Positions 42,585 to 52,338 are shown, numbered from the stretch's first letter. The stretch is DNA of 64,000 bases from Kribbella jejuensis (GCF_006715085.1 NZ_VFMM01000002.1:1054001-1118000), one strand, 5' to 3'. Notes: generated by a model not told the origin, from the sequence alone. Numbers and translations: made by a program.

Positions 42585-42968
42585 ATGGTTTTCACGCAGG
42601 CGGAACTCGAGTATCTGGGCACGCAGCGACTCGGCCGATTGGCGACGGTTTCGGCCGATGGTGTCGTGCAGAACAACCCGGTCGGCTTCTTCGTGGACGC
42701 CGGCACGATCGTCATCGGTGGGCACGCGCTGGGGGCGTCGAAGAAGTTCCGGAATGTGCAGCGAGGGAGCACGGTGGCGCTGGTGGTCGACGATCTGGCC
42801 TCGGTCGACCCGTGGGTGGTGCGCGGGATCGAGGTTCGCGGTACGGCGGTTGCGTTGAGTGACGTGGAGCCGCCGGTGCCGTACTTCTCGCGGGAGGTCA
42901 TCCGGATCACGCCGACCCGGATCATCAGCTGGGGGATCGACGGGCCGCGCTCGAGCCGCGTGGTCTGA
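42585..42968 (+). CDS. PPOX-class F420-dependent oxidoreductase
   Basis: Flavin/deazaflavin-binding split-barrel protein of 127 residues; ATG 42585 starts the conserved MVFTQAELEYLGTQRLGRLATVSADG. Later pieces VQNNPVGFFVD, GASKKFRNVQRGSTVALVVDD and ITPTRIISWGID fit the Rv1155-like F420 family. Divergent from another F420-type gene 80 bp away. Physiological substrate unknown. Confidence 0.88.
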   Translation: MVFTQAELEYLGTQRLGRLATVSADGVVQNNPVGFFVDAGTIVIGGHALGASKKFRNVQRGSTVALVVDDLASVDPWVVRGIEVRGTAVALSDVEPPVPYFSREVIRITPTRIISWGIDGPRSSRVV

Positions 42969-43061
42969 CGGTTGGCGCCGGGTCGTCGGGGCACCGTAGT
43001 TGAGCGGATTTCGAAACATAGGAACCGGTTTCTGTTACGCGCCGAATGAAATTATCGACAA

Positions 43062-44252
43062 GTGTCGATTGCACAGGGCAACAGTTGGTCGAAGGGACTG
43101 ACAGCGCTGGTCGTGCTGCTGGCAGTCGCACTGCTCGTGCTGACCTGGGGGCACACCGGCGCGGATCTGAAGGTGTACCGGGTCGGCGGCTGGGCGATCC
43201 TGACCGATCCGTCCCGGCTCTACGACGTCCACCCGGCCGGGATGTCGATGCCGTTCACCTATCCGATCTTCGCCGCGATCCTGATGGCTCCGGTGGCGGT
43301 CCTGCCCTGGCCGCTCGCCTACGCGCTCTCGATCGTGGTGTCGCTGGCCGCGGTGGCGCTGATCTGGAAGGTCTGCCTGCCGGCGTTGACCACGCGTCCG
43401 CCGGTCCTCGCGCTCGTCGCGCTGTTCGCGGCGTCGCTGCTGCTCGAACCGGTCCGCGAGACGTTGTCGTACGGACAGATCAACCTCGTGCTCTGCGCAG
43501 TGGTTCTCAGCGACGCCCTGGATCTGAAGCATCGCGGCCGCGGGATCGGCATCGGGATCGCGGCCGGGATCAAGCTGACGCCGTTGGTGTTCGTCGCGTT
43601 CCTGCTCGTCACCGGGCAGCGCAAGGCGTTCCTGCGGGCGTCAGCGGCGTTCCTCGCGACCGTCGCGGCCGGTTTCGTGATCGCTCCGCGGACGGCGTTC
43701 CAGTACTGGACCGTGATCGTCAACGATCACACCAGGATCGGCGGTTTGGCGTACTCAGGGAACCAGTCCTGGAACGGATTCCTGGTGCGGCTGTCCGGCG
43801 ACCTCGGCGGTGGCGGGGTCCTGTGGATCGGCACCGTCGTGCTGACAGCGGTCGCCGGTCTGTGGCTGTCGCGCGCACTCTGGCTCGCCGGGCGGCGCCT
43901 CGCGGCGGTGTCCGTCTGCGGTCTGATCAGCGTGCTTTGCTCACCGGTGTCGTGGAGCCATCACTGGGTCTGGGTGCTACCGCTGGGGATCTCCCTGGCC
44001 GCCTGCTTCGACGGCCGCCGACGGCTGGTCGCCGCCGGCCTGTGGTACCTGGCGTTCGTCGTCGCCCCGATCTGGTGGCCGCCGCGCCGTGACAACCGCG
44101 AGCTGCACTGGAACCTCTGGCAACAGCTCGCCGGCAACGCCTACCTCTGGCTCGGCCTCGGCGCCGCGGCGTTCCTGTGGACCCAACTTCACCCGAAACG
44201 TCTGGCACTCACTCCCCAGCTCGTAAACGAGCCGTCAACCCACCTGCCCTGA
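43062..44252 (+). CDS. GT87-like integral membrane glycosyltransferase
   Basis: Membrane protein of 396 residues with about nine hydrophobic helices, of the polyprenol-phosphate-mannose-dependent alpha-mannosyltransferase type (PimE/GT87). The first loop carries the catalytic Asp (GADLKVYRVGGWAI), followed by MPFTYPIFAAILMAP and GQINLVL as in the family. GTG start without a clear ribosome site. It may add sugars to lipid or glycoprotein on the outer face of the membrane. In the 93-bp gap upstream, GAAAC...GTTTC (43013-43032) is a weak inverted repeat. Confidence 0.85.
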   Translation: MSIAQGNSWSKGLTALVVLLAVALLVLTWGHTGADLKVYRVGGWAILTDPSRLYDVHPAGMSMPFTYPIFAAILMAPVAVLPWPLAYALSIVVSLAAVALIWKVCLPALTTRPPVLALVALFAASLLLEPVRETLSYGQINLVLCAVVLSDALDLKHRGRGIGIGIAAGIKLTPLVFVAFLLVTGQRKAFLRASAAFLATVAAGFVIAPRTAFQYWTVIVNDHTRIGGLAYSGNQSWNGFLVRLSGDLGGGGVLWIGTVVLTAVAGLWLSRALWLAGRRLAAVSVCGLISVLCSPVSWSHHWVWVLPLGISLAACFDGRRRLVAAGLWYLAFVVAPIWWPPRRDNRELHWNLWQQLAGNAYLWLGLGAAAFLWTQLHPKRLALTPQLVNEPSTHLP

Positions 44253-44322
44253 GCCGTCCGAACCTAGTATCCGCCCCCGAGTCGCCGGTTCGTCCGGCGC
44301 AGTGACAAGGAGAAGATTACTC

Positions 44323-45219
44323 ATGTCTCGCAGCAGGTTCGTGCTGCCGGCGGTTGCCGGTGTGCTCGCGCTGACCGGTTCGTTGCTCGCGGCCCACTCG
44401 GCAGTTGCTGATGACAAGGATCCGAAGGCGGCGACGTCCCCGGTGCGGGCGGACGACCCGCCCGCCGGGGTGCAGCCGGTCGGTGGCGGCACGGGCTGGG
44501 GCCTCAAGTGGTGGGACGAGTTCAACGGTACGGCGGTGGACTGGGGGACCAAGTGGAACGGGAACTCGAGCGCGTTGCCTGACGCCGGGCGCGGCAACAA
44601 GCCCAACCAGCAGCTCGAGTACAACCTGGACAGGAACTGCACCGAGGCCGACGGTGCGGTCACGATGACGGCCAAACGCGAGCGGTACCAGGCGCCGTCC
44701 GGTACGACGTACGACTGGACGTCGTGTCTGCTGACGTCGACCGGCAGCAGCGGGTTCACGTTCAAGTACGGCTTCATGGAGTCGCGTGCGAAGCTGACGT
44801 ACGACGTTGTGAACGCGCAGGGAAGTCCGGTGCCGGACAAGCGCGGCTTCTGGCCCGGGTTCTGGACCTGGCAGGCGTCGGGCGTGGACTCCTGGCAGGA
44901 GACCGACGTGTACGAGCAGTACAGCGACAACCCGCGGCACCTCTACCTGACGTCGCACGCGCACGCGGGTGGTGGCTGCCAGGTCGATGTCGGCTTCGAT
45001 CCCGGCGCCGACTTCCACGTGTACGGCGCGGACATCTCCGCGCAGGACACGAAGTTCTACATCGACGGCCGGCTGGTGTGCTCGGTGGCAGGTGCCCCGT
45101 CCGAGAACACGAACCTCATCGAGGACCTGTACGTGTACTCCAAGCCCGGCTTCGATCCGGACCCGGCAACCGCGGCCGCGAAGAAGTCGGTCGACTACGT
45201 CCGGGTCTGGCAGCGCTGA
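44323..45219 (+). CDS. Secreted glycoside hydrolase family 16 enzyme
   Basis: Exported endo-glycanase of 298 residues. ATG 44323 follows AAGGAG; signal peptide about 1-29 (SAVAD). The GH16 catalytic motif is WQETDVYEQY with nucleophile Glu193, Asp195 and acid/base Glu198. Other family marks are LKWWDEFNG near the start, RGFWPGFWTWQ and DFHVYGADIS, and the closing VDYVRVWQ strand. GH16 members cut beta-1,3-, beta-1,4-glucans or galactans; the neighbouring beta-galactosidase suggests a galactan, which is inference. It converges on the LacI gene one base away. Confidence 0.9.
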   Translation: MSRSRFVLPAVAGVLALTGSLLAAHSAVADDKDPKAATSPVRADDPPAGVQPVGGGTGWGLKWWDEFNGTAVDWGTKWNGNSSALPDAGRGNKPNQQLEYNLDRNCTEADGAVTMTAKRERYQAPSGTTYDWTSCLLTSTGSSGFTFKYGFMESRAKLTYDVVNAQGSPVPDKRGFWPGFWTWQASGVDSWQETDVYEQYSDNPRHLYLTSHAHAGGGCQVDVGFDPGADFHVYGADISAQDTKFYIDGRLVCSVAGAPSENTNLIEDLYVYSKPGFDPDPATAAAKKSVDYVRVWQR

Positions 45220-45220
45220 C

Positions 45221-46231
45221 TCAGGTGGAGTCCCGGATGACGAGTTCGGTTGGCAGGATGACGGCTGACCGGGTGTCGGTGCCGATGCTGTCGAGGAGCA
45301 GCCGGACCATCTCGGTGCTGACCCGGGTGAAGTCCTGACGGATCGTGGTCAGCTGAGGTGTCGAGCTGACCGCGGCCTTCGAGTCGTCGAAGCCGCCGAT
45401 CGCGATGTCCTCCGGCACCCGCTTGCCGGCGCGTTGCAGCGCGGCGAGCGCGCCGAGCGCCATCAGGTCGCTGCAGACGAAGACGGCGTCGATGTCGGGG
45501 ACGCGGCGCAGCAATTCCTCCATCGCGGCGGCGCCGGACGCCTGGCTGTAGTCGCCGTGGACGATCAGCTTCTTGTCCGACCGGCCGAGTACGTCGTGGT
45601 AGCCGGCGAGCCGGTCGACACCGCCCGGCGTGTCGACCGGCCCGGTGATGATGCCGATCGTGCGATAACCGCGCGACCGCAGGTGGCTCACCATCTGGCG
45701 GGCGCCGTCGCGGTCGTCGGCGGCGACGTACGAGATCTCGCGCTCGTGCCCGATCGGGCGGCCGGCGGCGACGATCGGCAGCCCGCGCGAGCGCAGTTCG
45801 CCGATCAGCGGACTGCCCGCGTGCTCCGACACCAGCAGTACGCCGTCGACGTGACCCGCGGTGACCCAGCGGCCGACCCGCTTGCGGTCCTCCTGGGTGC
45901 CGGCGACGGTGAGCAGCAGCGTGATGTCGCGCTCGGCCAGCGCCTGCGTGCAGCCCTTGAGCAAGATGTTGAAGTTCGGATCCTCGAACAGCCGGTCCTG
46001 CGGATCGGACAGGATGAAGGCGACCGAGTCGGAGCGCTGGGTGACCAGGCTGCGCGCGTGCTGGTTCACGACATACCCGGTCTTCCGGATCGCACGTTGC
46101 ACGGCCGCCGACGCGTCGGGGGAGACGTAGTGGCCTCCGTTGAGCACGCGCGACACCGTGCCGCGGGAGACGCCGGCCACTTCGGCGACGTCTTCCATGG
46201 TCGGGCGGCGGGGCGGGCTCGATTCGGTCAT
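45221..46231 (-). CDS. LacI family regulator of the galactoside unit
   Basis: Regulator of 336 residues. Helix-turn-helix at about 10-34 (PTMEDVAEVAGVSRGTVSRVLNG), hinge VVNQHARSLVTQR, and core with AFILSDPQDRLFEDPNF, GIITGPVDTPGGVDRLAGY and GGFDDSKAAVSSTPQLTTIRQ. It overlaps the GH42 stop by 4 bp. The perfect palindrome CTGTGAGCGCTCACAG before the divergent importer is its likely operator. Confidence 0.93.
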   Translation of the reverse strand: MTESSPPRRPTMEDVAEVAGVSRGTVSRVLNGGHYVSPDASAAVQRAIRKTGYVVNQHARSLVTQRSDSVAFILSDPQDRLFEDPNFNILLKGCTQALAERDITLLLTVAGTQEDRKRVGRWVTAGHVDGVLLVSEHAGSPLIGELRSRGLPIVAAGRPIGHEREISYVAADDRDGARQMVSHLRSRGYRTIGIITGPVDTPGGVDRLAGYHDVLGRSDKKLIVHGDYSQASGAAAMEELLRRVPDIDAVFVCSDLMALGALAALQRAGKRVPEDIAIGGFDDSKAAVSSTPQLTTIRQDFTRVSTEMVRLLLDSIGTDTRSAVILPTELVIRDST

Positions 46232-48258
46232 GGTGACATTCTGCGTCGCTCGGTCCGCAGCACCCGCACCCCACCCGCCGGTACGACGAGTTCGCCGTCG
46301 CAGGCGGCGCCGGTGAGCAACTCGTCACCACTTCCAGGCAGTACGGCGTCGCAGTCGGCGTGGTTGATCGCGACCAGGTAGGTGTAGTCCGCGCCGGCCC
46401 GCCGTACCAGTTCCAGGTCGTCCGGCAGACCCTCGCGGTACGGCAGGCCTGCCTCGCGCAGTACGGCGGTCAGGTCCTCGCCGGTGAGACGGGTCGAGAT
46501 GTACCACACCGTACCGTCGCCGACGTGGTGCCGGGTAACCGCGGGACCACCCGCCGCCGGACCGTCGAGGTAGTGCCGGACCGGCTCAGCGCCGTCGAGT
46601 ACGACGTGTTCGGCCCAGACGTCACCGGTCGCGCCGTCGTCCAGTACCACCTGCTCGCCTTCGCGGAGCGGGAGAAACTCCTCGACGTGTATGCCGAGCA
46701 GGTCCCGCAGCGCGCCGGGGTGGCCGCCCGGATGGATGGTGTCGTGCTCGTCCACGATGCCGGAGAAGTACGAGACGACGATCGTCCCGCCGTGACGGAC
46801 GTACGTCGTGAGATTCGCCGCGGAGGCCGGTGATGTCAGGTAGAGGCTCGGAACGAGCAGCACCGGGTACTGGGCGAGATCGCCCTCGGGGTGGACGAAG
46901 TCGGCGGTGAGGTGCCCGCGCCAGGTCGACTCGTAGAACGCGGCGATCCGGTCGAGGTACGACAGGTCGACCGACGGCCGCCACTCGAGCTCGAGCGCCC
47001 ACCACGACTGGTAGTCCCAGACCAGACCGACGTCGGCGACGACCTGGGTGCCGCGAAGCTCGCCGAGCTTGGCGAGCTCGGCACCCAACTCACGGACCTC
47101 GTGCCAGACGCGCGTTCTGGTGCCGCCGTGCGGGACCATCGCCGAGTGGAACTTCTCGCCGCCGGAGCGGGACGCCCGCCACTGGAAGAACAGCGCGGAC
47201 TCCGACCCGCGGGCGAGATGACTGATGCTGTTGCGGCGCAGTTCGCCGGGACGCTTGGCGATGTTGCGCGGCTGCCAGTTGACCGCGCTGGTCGAGTGCT
47301 CCATCAGCAGCCAGCCGCGGCCGCCGGCGACCGAGCGGGTCAGGTCGGCCGACATCGCGAGTTCGAGCTGGTTGCCCGGACGTTCGCCGTACAGGTAGTG
47401 GTCGTTGGCAACGATGTCGACCTCGCGCGCCCAGCGCTGGTAGTCGGCCCACTTGTGGTTGTTGATCATGAAGTTGGTGGTGATCGGCACGCCCGGTGTC
47501 AGCCGGCGCAGGAGGTCACGCTCGGCGAGGTAGTTGCCGAGATGTGTGTCGGAGCTGAACCGGAAGAAGTCCAGTTGCTGGGCGGGGTTGACCGCCATCG
47601 GCGAGTCGAGCGGCGGCTCGATCTCCGCCCAGTCGCCGTACCGCTGACCCCAGAACGCCGTACCCCACGCGTTGTTCAGGTCGTCGAGATCGATGTAGTG
47701 CGCGCGTAGCCAGGTGCGGAACGCGGCGGCGGAGGTCTCGCAGTAGCAGTGCGCGTTCGCGCCGCCGTACTCGTTGTGGACGTGCCACATCGCCAGCGCC
47801 GGGTGGTCGGCGTACCGCTCGGCAAGTCGTTCGGTGATGTTCGTGGCGGCCGCTCGGTAAGCGGGAGAGTTCGCGCAGAACGCCTGCCGGCCGCCGACGC
47901 CGAGCAACCGCCCGTCGCGGCCGACGATGCGGGCGTCCCGGTGCTGCCGGAAGAACCACGGCGGTGGCGCGGCGGTGGGTGTCGCGAGGTTGACCGCGAT
48001 CCCGGCGTCGTCGAGCAGTCCGAGGACGCGGTCCAGCCAGCCGAACTCGTAGCGGCCCGGCGACGGTTCCAGCTCGGACCACGCGAAGATGCCGACGCTG
48101 ACCAGGTTGACACCGGCCTCGCGCATCAACCGCACGTCCTCGGCCCAGACCGTCTCGGGCCACTGCTCGGGGTAGTAGTCGCCGCCGAACGCGATGCCGC
48201 TCAGGCGGGGCAGCAGCGGACCGGCCTGGTCGGCCGAAGCCGGGACGAGGATGCTCAT
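46228..48258 (-). CDS. Beta-galactosidase, GH42
   Basis: Cytoplasmic exo-beta-galactosidase of 676 residues with no signal peptide. The TIM barrel begins GIAFGGDYYPEQWPE, the acid/base is Glu163 (WHVHNEYGG) and the nucleophile Glu320 (WLLMEHST). A CFCN-like metal cluster may be represented by CYCET at about 172-176. A trimerisation/glutamine-amidotransferase-like domain (about 385-595) and a C-terminal beta domain follow, as is standard. ATG 48258 is used; a TTG 15 bp upstream is possible. It should split galactosides brought in by the divergent importer. Confidence 0.94.
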   Translation of the reverse strand: MSILVPASADQAGPLLPRLSGIAFGGDYYPEQWPETVWAEDVRLMREAGVNLVSVGIFAWSELEPSPGRYEFGWLDRVLGLLDDAGIAVNLATPTAAPPPWFFRQHRDARIVGRDGRLLGVGGRQAFCANSPAYRAAATNITERLAERYADHPALAMWHVHNEYGGANAHCYCETSAAAFRTWLRAHYIDLDDLNNAWGTAFWGQRYGDWAEIEPPLDSPMAVNPAQQLDFFRFSSDTHLGNYLAERDLLRRLTPGVPITTNFMINNHKWADYQRWAREVDIVANDHYLYGERPGNQLELAMSADLTRSVAGGRGWLLMEHSTSAVNWQPRNIAKRPGELRRNSISHLARGSESALFFQWRASRSGGEKFHSAMVPHGGTRTRVWHEVRELGAELAKLGELRGTQVVADVGLVWDYQSWWALELEWRPSVDLSYLDRIAAFYESTWRGHLTADFVHPEGDLAQYPVLLVPSLYLTSPASAANLTTYVRHGGTIVVSYFSGIVDEHDTIHPGGHPGALRDLLGIHVEEFLPLREGEQVVLDDGATGDVWAEHVVLDGAEPVRHYLDGPAAGGPAVTRHHVGDGTVWYISTRLTGEDLTAVLREAGLPYREGLPDDLELVRRAGADYTYLVAINHADCDAVLPGSGDELLTGAACDGELVVPAGGVRVLRTERRRMSP

Positions 48259-48284
48259 CGGCGGAGGACCCAATCTGGGAGCGC

Positions 48285-48297
48285 GAACAGAATGTTC
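48285..48297. promoter_or_regulatory. Inverted repeat GAACAGAATGTTC upstream of GH42 gene
   Basis: Perfect 5-3-5 inverted repeat (GAACA, gaa, TGTTC) 27 bp before the GH42 start, flanked by GAGCG and CGCTC. It differs from the palindrome on the importer side, so a second regulator or a weaker half of the LacI system may act here. Confidence 0.4.
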
Positions 48298-48335
48298 CGC
48301 TCATGATCGCACGAGATTTGATCGGTTATGAACTC

Positions 48336-48379
48336 TTGACAGCGGATTTGGGACGCCAACAAACTGTGAGCGCTCACAG
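48336..48379 (+). promoter_or_regulatory. Promoter and perfect LacI operator of the galactoside importer
   Basis: TTGACA at 48336-48341, weak -10 CAAACT at 48360-48365, then the perfect 16-bp palindrome CTGTGAGCGCTCACAG at 48364-48379, with the central CG and TGTGAGC half-site classical for LacI-family binding. It lies 33 bp before the binding-protein start. Confidence 0.82.
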
Positions 48380-48411
48380 ATACGTGAGCTTCTGGAGACC
48401 GGAGGTTGGTC

Positions 48412-49776
48412 ATGAACGGATCGGCGCGGGTCAGCAGGCGGCAGCTGCTGGCAGGTACGTCGGCGCTCGTCGGCGGCGGACTGCTCAGCGCGTGCAACGC
48501 CGGTACGTCCGGCACGTCCGGCACCGCCGGTTCGTCGTCCGGAGGCGCCAAGGGGACCGTCACGCTCACGGTGATGTACAACAACAACGAGCTGACCAAG
48601 GAACACATCGCCGACTTCGAGTCGAAGAACCCCGGTCTCAAGATCAACTTCCTGCAGACCGACTCGACCCGGCTGAACGCGATGCTCGCCTCGGGCAATC
48701 CGCCCGACTTCGTCCGCGGTGCCGCGGTCGGCAGCGCGAACGTCAACGCACGTGGGCTGGCGACCGACCTCACGCCGTACCTGGAGAAGAGTTCGGTGCT
48801 GAAGCCGGACGACCTGCTCGGGGTCAACGACAGCTTCCGCTGGGACGGCAGCTCGATCGGCAAGGGTGCGTACTACGGCATCGTCAAGGACTGGAGTCAG
48901 GACGCGACGCTCTGGTACAACAGCAAGCTCTTCGACCAGGCGAAGGTCCCGCAGCTGAGCGACACCGAGCCGATCGGGTACGACGAGTTGCTTGCCATCG
49001 GCAAGAAGCTGACCGTGAAGCAGGGCGGTAAGACCGCGGTGTACGGCGTCGGCGTGGAATGGGCGTGGAACCTGGTCGCACCGATCGCGACGATGATCCT
49101 GCAGCAGGGCGAGAAGCTGTACAACGACGACCTCACCCAGACCGACTTCACGACCGCGGCCGCCCGGCGTGCGGTCCAGTGGTACGTCGACTTCGGCCAG
49201 GCGGGCGTCGGCCCGACCTCGCTGAGCCCGCTCCCGGACGGCGCCGATCTGTCCACGTTCATGGCGAAGCGGATGGCGGTCAGCCAGGACGGTTACTGGT
49301 ACGGCGGCAACTTCGTCAAGGAGACCGCGCTGCAGGGCGCGATCCGGATGGCGCCCGCGCCGGTGATGGGGGACAAGCGGATCAGCCCGACGTACGCCGG
49401 TATCGGCGCCTGGATCCCGGCCAAGTCCAAGCACAAGGACGAGGCGTGGAAGCTGATGGAGTACTTCATGGCGGGACCGCCGGCCGAGGAACGGGCCAAG
49501 AGCGGCTGGGGACTGCCCGCGCTGAAGTCGCTGCTGCCGAAGCTGCCGCAGGACGTGCCGTACCAGAAGCAGGCGTACCGGACCGCGCAGAACGAGTTGC
49601 AGTACACGCAGCCGTTGCCGGATTCGCCGTACGTGACGATCGACGCCTGGAACCTTGCCCTGGACAAGTATCTGCAGCGCGCGATCAAGAAGGAGCTGAC
49701 CGTCGAGGCCGCGTGCAAGGCGATCAACGACGACATCAACAAGGTGCTCAAGCAGGGCAAAGAGCAGATCGGATGA
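48412..49776 (+). CDS. Tat-exported sugar-binding lipoprotein (MalE/UgpB type)
   Basis: Solute-binding protein of 454 residues, ATG set by GGAGG upstream. Twin-arginine signal VSRRQLLAGTSALVGGG and lipobox LLSAC with lipidated Cys28, then a Gly/Ser/Thr-rich spacer (about 30-47). The mature domain has the classic start VTLTVMYNNNELTKEHIADFESKNPGLKI. Bound sugar is probably a beta-galactoside or galacto-oligosaccharide, inferred from GH42. Confidence 0.93.
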   Translation: MNGSARVSRRQLLAGTSALVGGGLLSACNAGTSGTSGTAGSSSGGAKGTVTLTVMYNNNELTKEHIADFESKNPGLKINFLQTDSTRLNAMLASGNPPDFVRGAAVGSANVNARGLATDLTPYLEKSSVLKPDDLLGVNDSFRWDGSSIGKGAYYGIVKDWSQDATLWYNSKLFDQAKVPQLSDTEPIGYDELLAIGKKLTVKQGGKTAVYGVGVEWAWNLVAPIATMILQQGEKLYNDDLTQTDFTTAAARRAVQWYVDFGQAGVGPTSLSPLPDGADLSTFMAKRMAVSQDGYWYGGNFVKETALQGAIRMAPAPVMGDKRISPTYAGIGAWIPAKSKHKDEAWKLMEYFMAGPPAEERAKSGWGLPALKSLLPKLPQDVPYQKQAYRTAQNELQYTQPLPDSPYVTIDAWNLALDKYLQRAIKKELTVEAACKAINDDINKVLKQGKEQIG

Positions 49777-50687
49777 GCTGGACGCGTTACTCGAACAGAT
49801 CGTTCTACCTGTTCGTTGCCCCGTGGGTGCTGGGTTTCGTGCTGCTGACGGCGGTGCCGCTCGGGTATGCCTTCGGTGTCAGCCTGACGAACTTCGACGG
49901 CAGTTCACCGCGGTGGCGGTGGGTGGGTTTCCGGAACTACGGCGAGTTGTTCCACGATCAGGACGCGTGGGCGTCGCTGCTGCGGACGGTCGCCTACACC
50001 GCGATCGCCGTACCGCTCAGCGTCGCTGGTGCGCTCGGGCTGGCGGTGCTGCTCAACCGGCGGTTGAAGGGCGTCGGGCTGTGGCGGACGATGTTCTTCC
50101 TGCCGTCGGTGGTTCCGGTGGTCGCGATGGCGATCATGTGGAAGCTCGTGCTGAACCGCGACGCCGGCATCCTCAACGCGTTGCTGCATGTCGTCGGGAT
50201 CCGGCCGGTCAGCTGGCTGGTCGATCCGATGGCCTTCTACGCGCTGCTCATCCTGACGTTGTGGGGCCTCGGTGGCGGCATGGTCATCATGCTCGCCGCG
50301 TTGCAGGGCGTGCCGGCCGAGCTGGAGGAGGCTGCGATCGTCGACGGCGCGAACCGGTGGCGGGTGTTCCGGCACATCACGGTGCCGATCATCTCGCCGG
50401 TGATTTTCTTCCAGGTGGTCACCGGGGTGATCGCGACGTTCCAGATCGTCGTCCAACCGTTGCTGCTCGCCGAGACGAACAGCATCGCCGGGGTCGGTCA
50501 GGTGCCGCAGAGCACGCATCTGTACATGGTGCAGGTCTATCAGGAGTTCTTCACCAGCAACCGGTTCGGCTACGGCTCGGCGATGTTGTGGGTGTTCTTC
50601 CTGGTGATCCTGGCGTTCACGGTGCTGATCCAGCGGTCGAGCCGGCTGTGGGTGCATTACGAGGTCGACACCGACGCGGAAGGTTAG
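49773..50687 (+). CDS. ABC importer permease (MalF type)
   Basis: Permease of 304 residues with ATGA overlap with the binding-protein gene. Six hydrophobic segments; EAA loop ELEEAAIVDGANRWRVFRHIT followed by VPIISPV. It forms the membrane channel with the next gene's product. No ATPase gene accompanies this operon either, so all importers in the window may share a MsiK-type ATPase encoded elsewhere. Confidence 0.94.
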   Translation: MSWTRYSNRSFYLFVAPWVLGFVLLTAVPLGYAFGVSLTNFDGSSPRWRWVGFRNYGELFHDQDAWASLLRTVAYTAIAVPLSVAGALGLAVLLNRRLKGVGLWRTMFFLPSVVPVVAMAIMWKLVLNRDAGILNALLHVVGIRPVSWLVDPMAFYALLILTLWGLGGGMVIMLAALQGVPAELEEAAIVDGANRWRVFRHITVPIISPVIFFQVVTGVIATFQIVVQPLLLAETNSIAGVGQVPQSTHLYMVQVYQEFFTSNRFGYGSAMLWVFFLVILAFTVLIQRSSRLWVHYEVDTDAEG

Positions 50688-50697
50688 GGGACGCACT

Positions 50698-51564
50698 GTG
50701 CACGTCAACCGACAGGCGACGGCCACAGCACGCCGTACGCCGGTACGACTCAGCGCAGGCGCCGTCTATGTGCTGTTGATGGCGCTGGCCGTGGTCTTCG
50801 TCGGGCCGTTCGTGTGGCTGGTACTGGCCGCGCTGAAGACCCGGGACGAGTGGGCCGCGATCCCGGCGCGGATCCTGCCGCACAAGGCGCAGTGGGGGAA
50901 CTTCGTCTCGGCGCTCACCGACATCAACTTCCCGGCGTACGCGGTCAACTCGTTCTTCCTGTCGACGATGTACGCCGTGCTCGTGACGATCTCGAGCGCG
51001 GCGGTGGGCTTCGGGTTCGCACGGTTGCGCGGGCGGGGCAAACGGCCGTTGTTCCTCGTCCTGTTGTCGACCATGATGCTGCCGCAGATCCTGACGCTGC
51101 TGCCGACGTACGTGCTGTTCTCCCGGCTCGGGCTGGTGAACACGTACTGGCCGTGGGTTCTCTGGGGTCTGGCGGCGTCGCCGTACCTGATCTTCCTGTT
51201 CCGCCAGTTCTTCGCCGCGATACCGCGCGAACTCGAGGACGCGGCAATCATCGACGGCTGTGGGTGGGGGCGGATCTTCGTACGGGTCTTCCTGCCGTTG
51301 TCGCGTCCGGTCCTGATCACGTCGTTCCTGCTGTCGTTCACCTGGACCTGGGGTGACTACATCTCCCCGGCGCTGCTGCTGGACGTCGACCACACCACGC
51401 TGTCAGTCGCCATCACCGCCTGGTACACCGACCCCCACGGCAACGCGATCCCGACCGTCCAGGCCGCCGGTGCTGCGTTGTACGTACTGCCGGCGTTGCT
51501 GATCTTCCTTTTCGCCCAGCGCTACTTCATCCGCAGCGTGGTCGCTTCGGGTGTGAAGGGCTGA
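50698..51564 (+). CDS. ABC importer permease (MalG type)
   Basis: Permease of 288 residues, GTG start 10 bp after the MalF-type gene. EAA loop ELEDAAIIDGCGWGRIFVRVF followed by LPLSRPV; C-terminus FAQRYFIRSVVASGVKG is typical of MalG-type subunits. The stop TGA abuts the converging hydrolase stop (TGATCA). Confidence 0.94.
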   Translation: MHVNRQATATARRTPVRLSAGAVYVLLMALAVVFVGPFVWLVLAALKTRDEWAAIPARILPHKAQWGNFVSALTDINFPAYAVNSFFLSTMYAVLVTISSAAVGFGFARLRGRGKRPLFLVLLSTMMLPQILTLLPTYVLFSRLGLVNTYWPWVLWGLAASPYLIFLFRQFFAAIPRELEDAAIIDGCGWGRIFVRVFLPLSRPVLITSFLLSFTWTWGDYISPALLLDVDHTTLSVAITAWYTDPHGNAIPTVQAAGAALYVLPALLIFLFAQRYFIRSVVASGVKG

Positions 51565-52338
51565 TCAGCTGACCGTGCTGAGGAAGGTTTTGAGTTCGGT
51601 GAGGTATTGCTGACGGTTGTCGCGGCGTACTGAATGGCCGGCGTTGGGGATATGGGCTGCGCGGAAGGTGCCGGCGGCGGCTTGGGCGCATTGGTCGGCG
51701 TACTCCTCCGAGATCAGGGAGCCGCGGGCGGTGTCGCCGTGGATGAGGAGTACCGGGCAGGTGATCTTGGCCAAGAGGTCGGTCAGTGGGACGGCGTCCT
51801 GGAAGGTCAGGTCGAACAGGTGCGGGTTGACCTGTGCCTTCGACACGGCCCAGGGTTCGAGTTCGTCGTCGGGCCAGGCCGGGTCGGCGGCTCGGCCTTG
51901 GGCGATCCGGGCCGGCAGGTCGAGCGCACGCAGGCCGGCGAGCCACTCCGGCTCGGACCACGGCTCGTCGCGTTGCTCTCCGCTGCCGCCGGGCGGAGGG
52001 TCTTCCAGGACGACCGCGCGGGCCAACTCCGGCCTCGTGGCGGCCAGGTACGCCGCAGACATGGCGCCCATCGAGTGGCCGACCACGACGACCGGGTGAG
52101 GCAGTTCCGACAGTACGAGGGCGGCGTCGTCGCGGTGTCCGTCGTACCGAATCGGCTCCTCCGGAAGCCCCGACTCACCGTGCCCGCGGGCATCGATCGA
52201 CAGCGCCCGGATCCCGGGCATCGCAGCGATCACCGGATCCCAGCACTGCGCCGAGTCCGAGAACCCGTGCAGGAATACGACGTCAACTGCCGTGCCGTCG
52301 GTCCGGTACCAGGCAAGATGAGCTGTTCTACCTCGCAT
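51565..52338 (-). CDS. Alpha/beta hydrolase
   Basis: Cytoplasmic hydrolase of 257 residues. Oxyanion HGFSD (24-28), nucleophile Ser89 in GHSMG, acid probably the Asp of IHGDTARG (about 206), and His235 (NAGHSVRRDN). The general look is of the carboxylesterase / 3-oxoadipate enol-lactonase-like group; no specific substrate can be assigned. Tail to tail with the MalG-type gene, without intervening bases. Confidence 0.85.
   Translation of the reverse strand: MRGRTAHLAWYRTDGTAVDVVFLHGFSDSAQCWDPVIAAMPGIRALSIDARGHGESGLPEEPIRYDGHRDDAALVLSELPHPVVVVGHSMGAMSAAYLAATRPELARAVVLEDPPPGGSGEQRDEPWSEPEWLAGLRALDLPARIAQGRAADPAWPDDELEPWAVSKAQVNPHLFDLTFQDAVPLTDLLAKITCPVLLIHGDTARGSLISEEYADQCAQAAAGTFRAAHIPNAGHSVRRDNRQQYLTELKTFLSTVS

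Noticed and set aside
43013..43032. GAAAC...GTTTC inverted repeat upstream of the GT87-like gene
   Set aside because: Only five paired bases per arm and no neighbouring regulator gene; not enough to call an operator.
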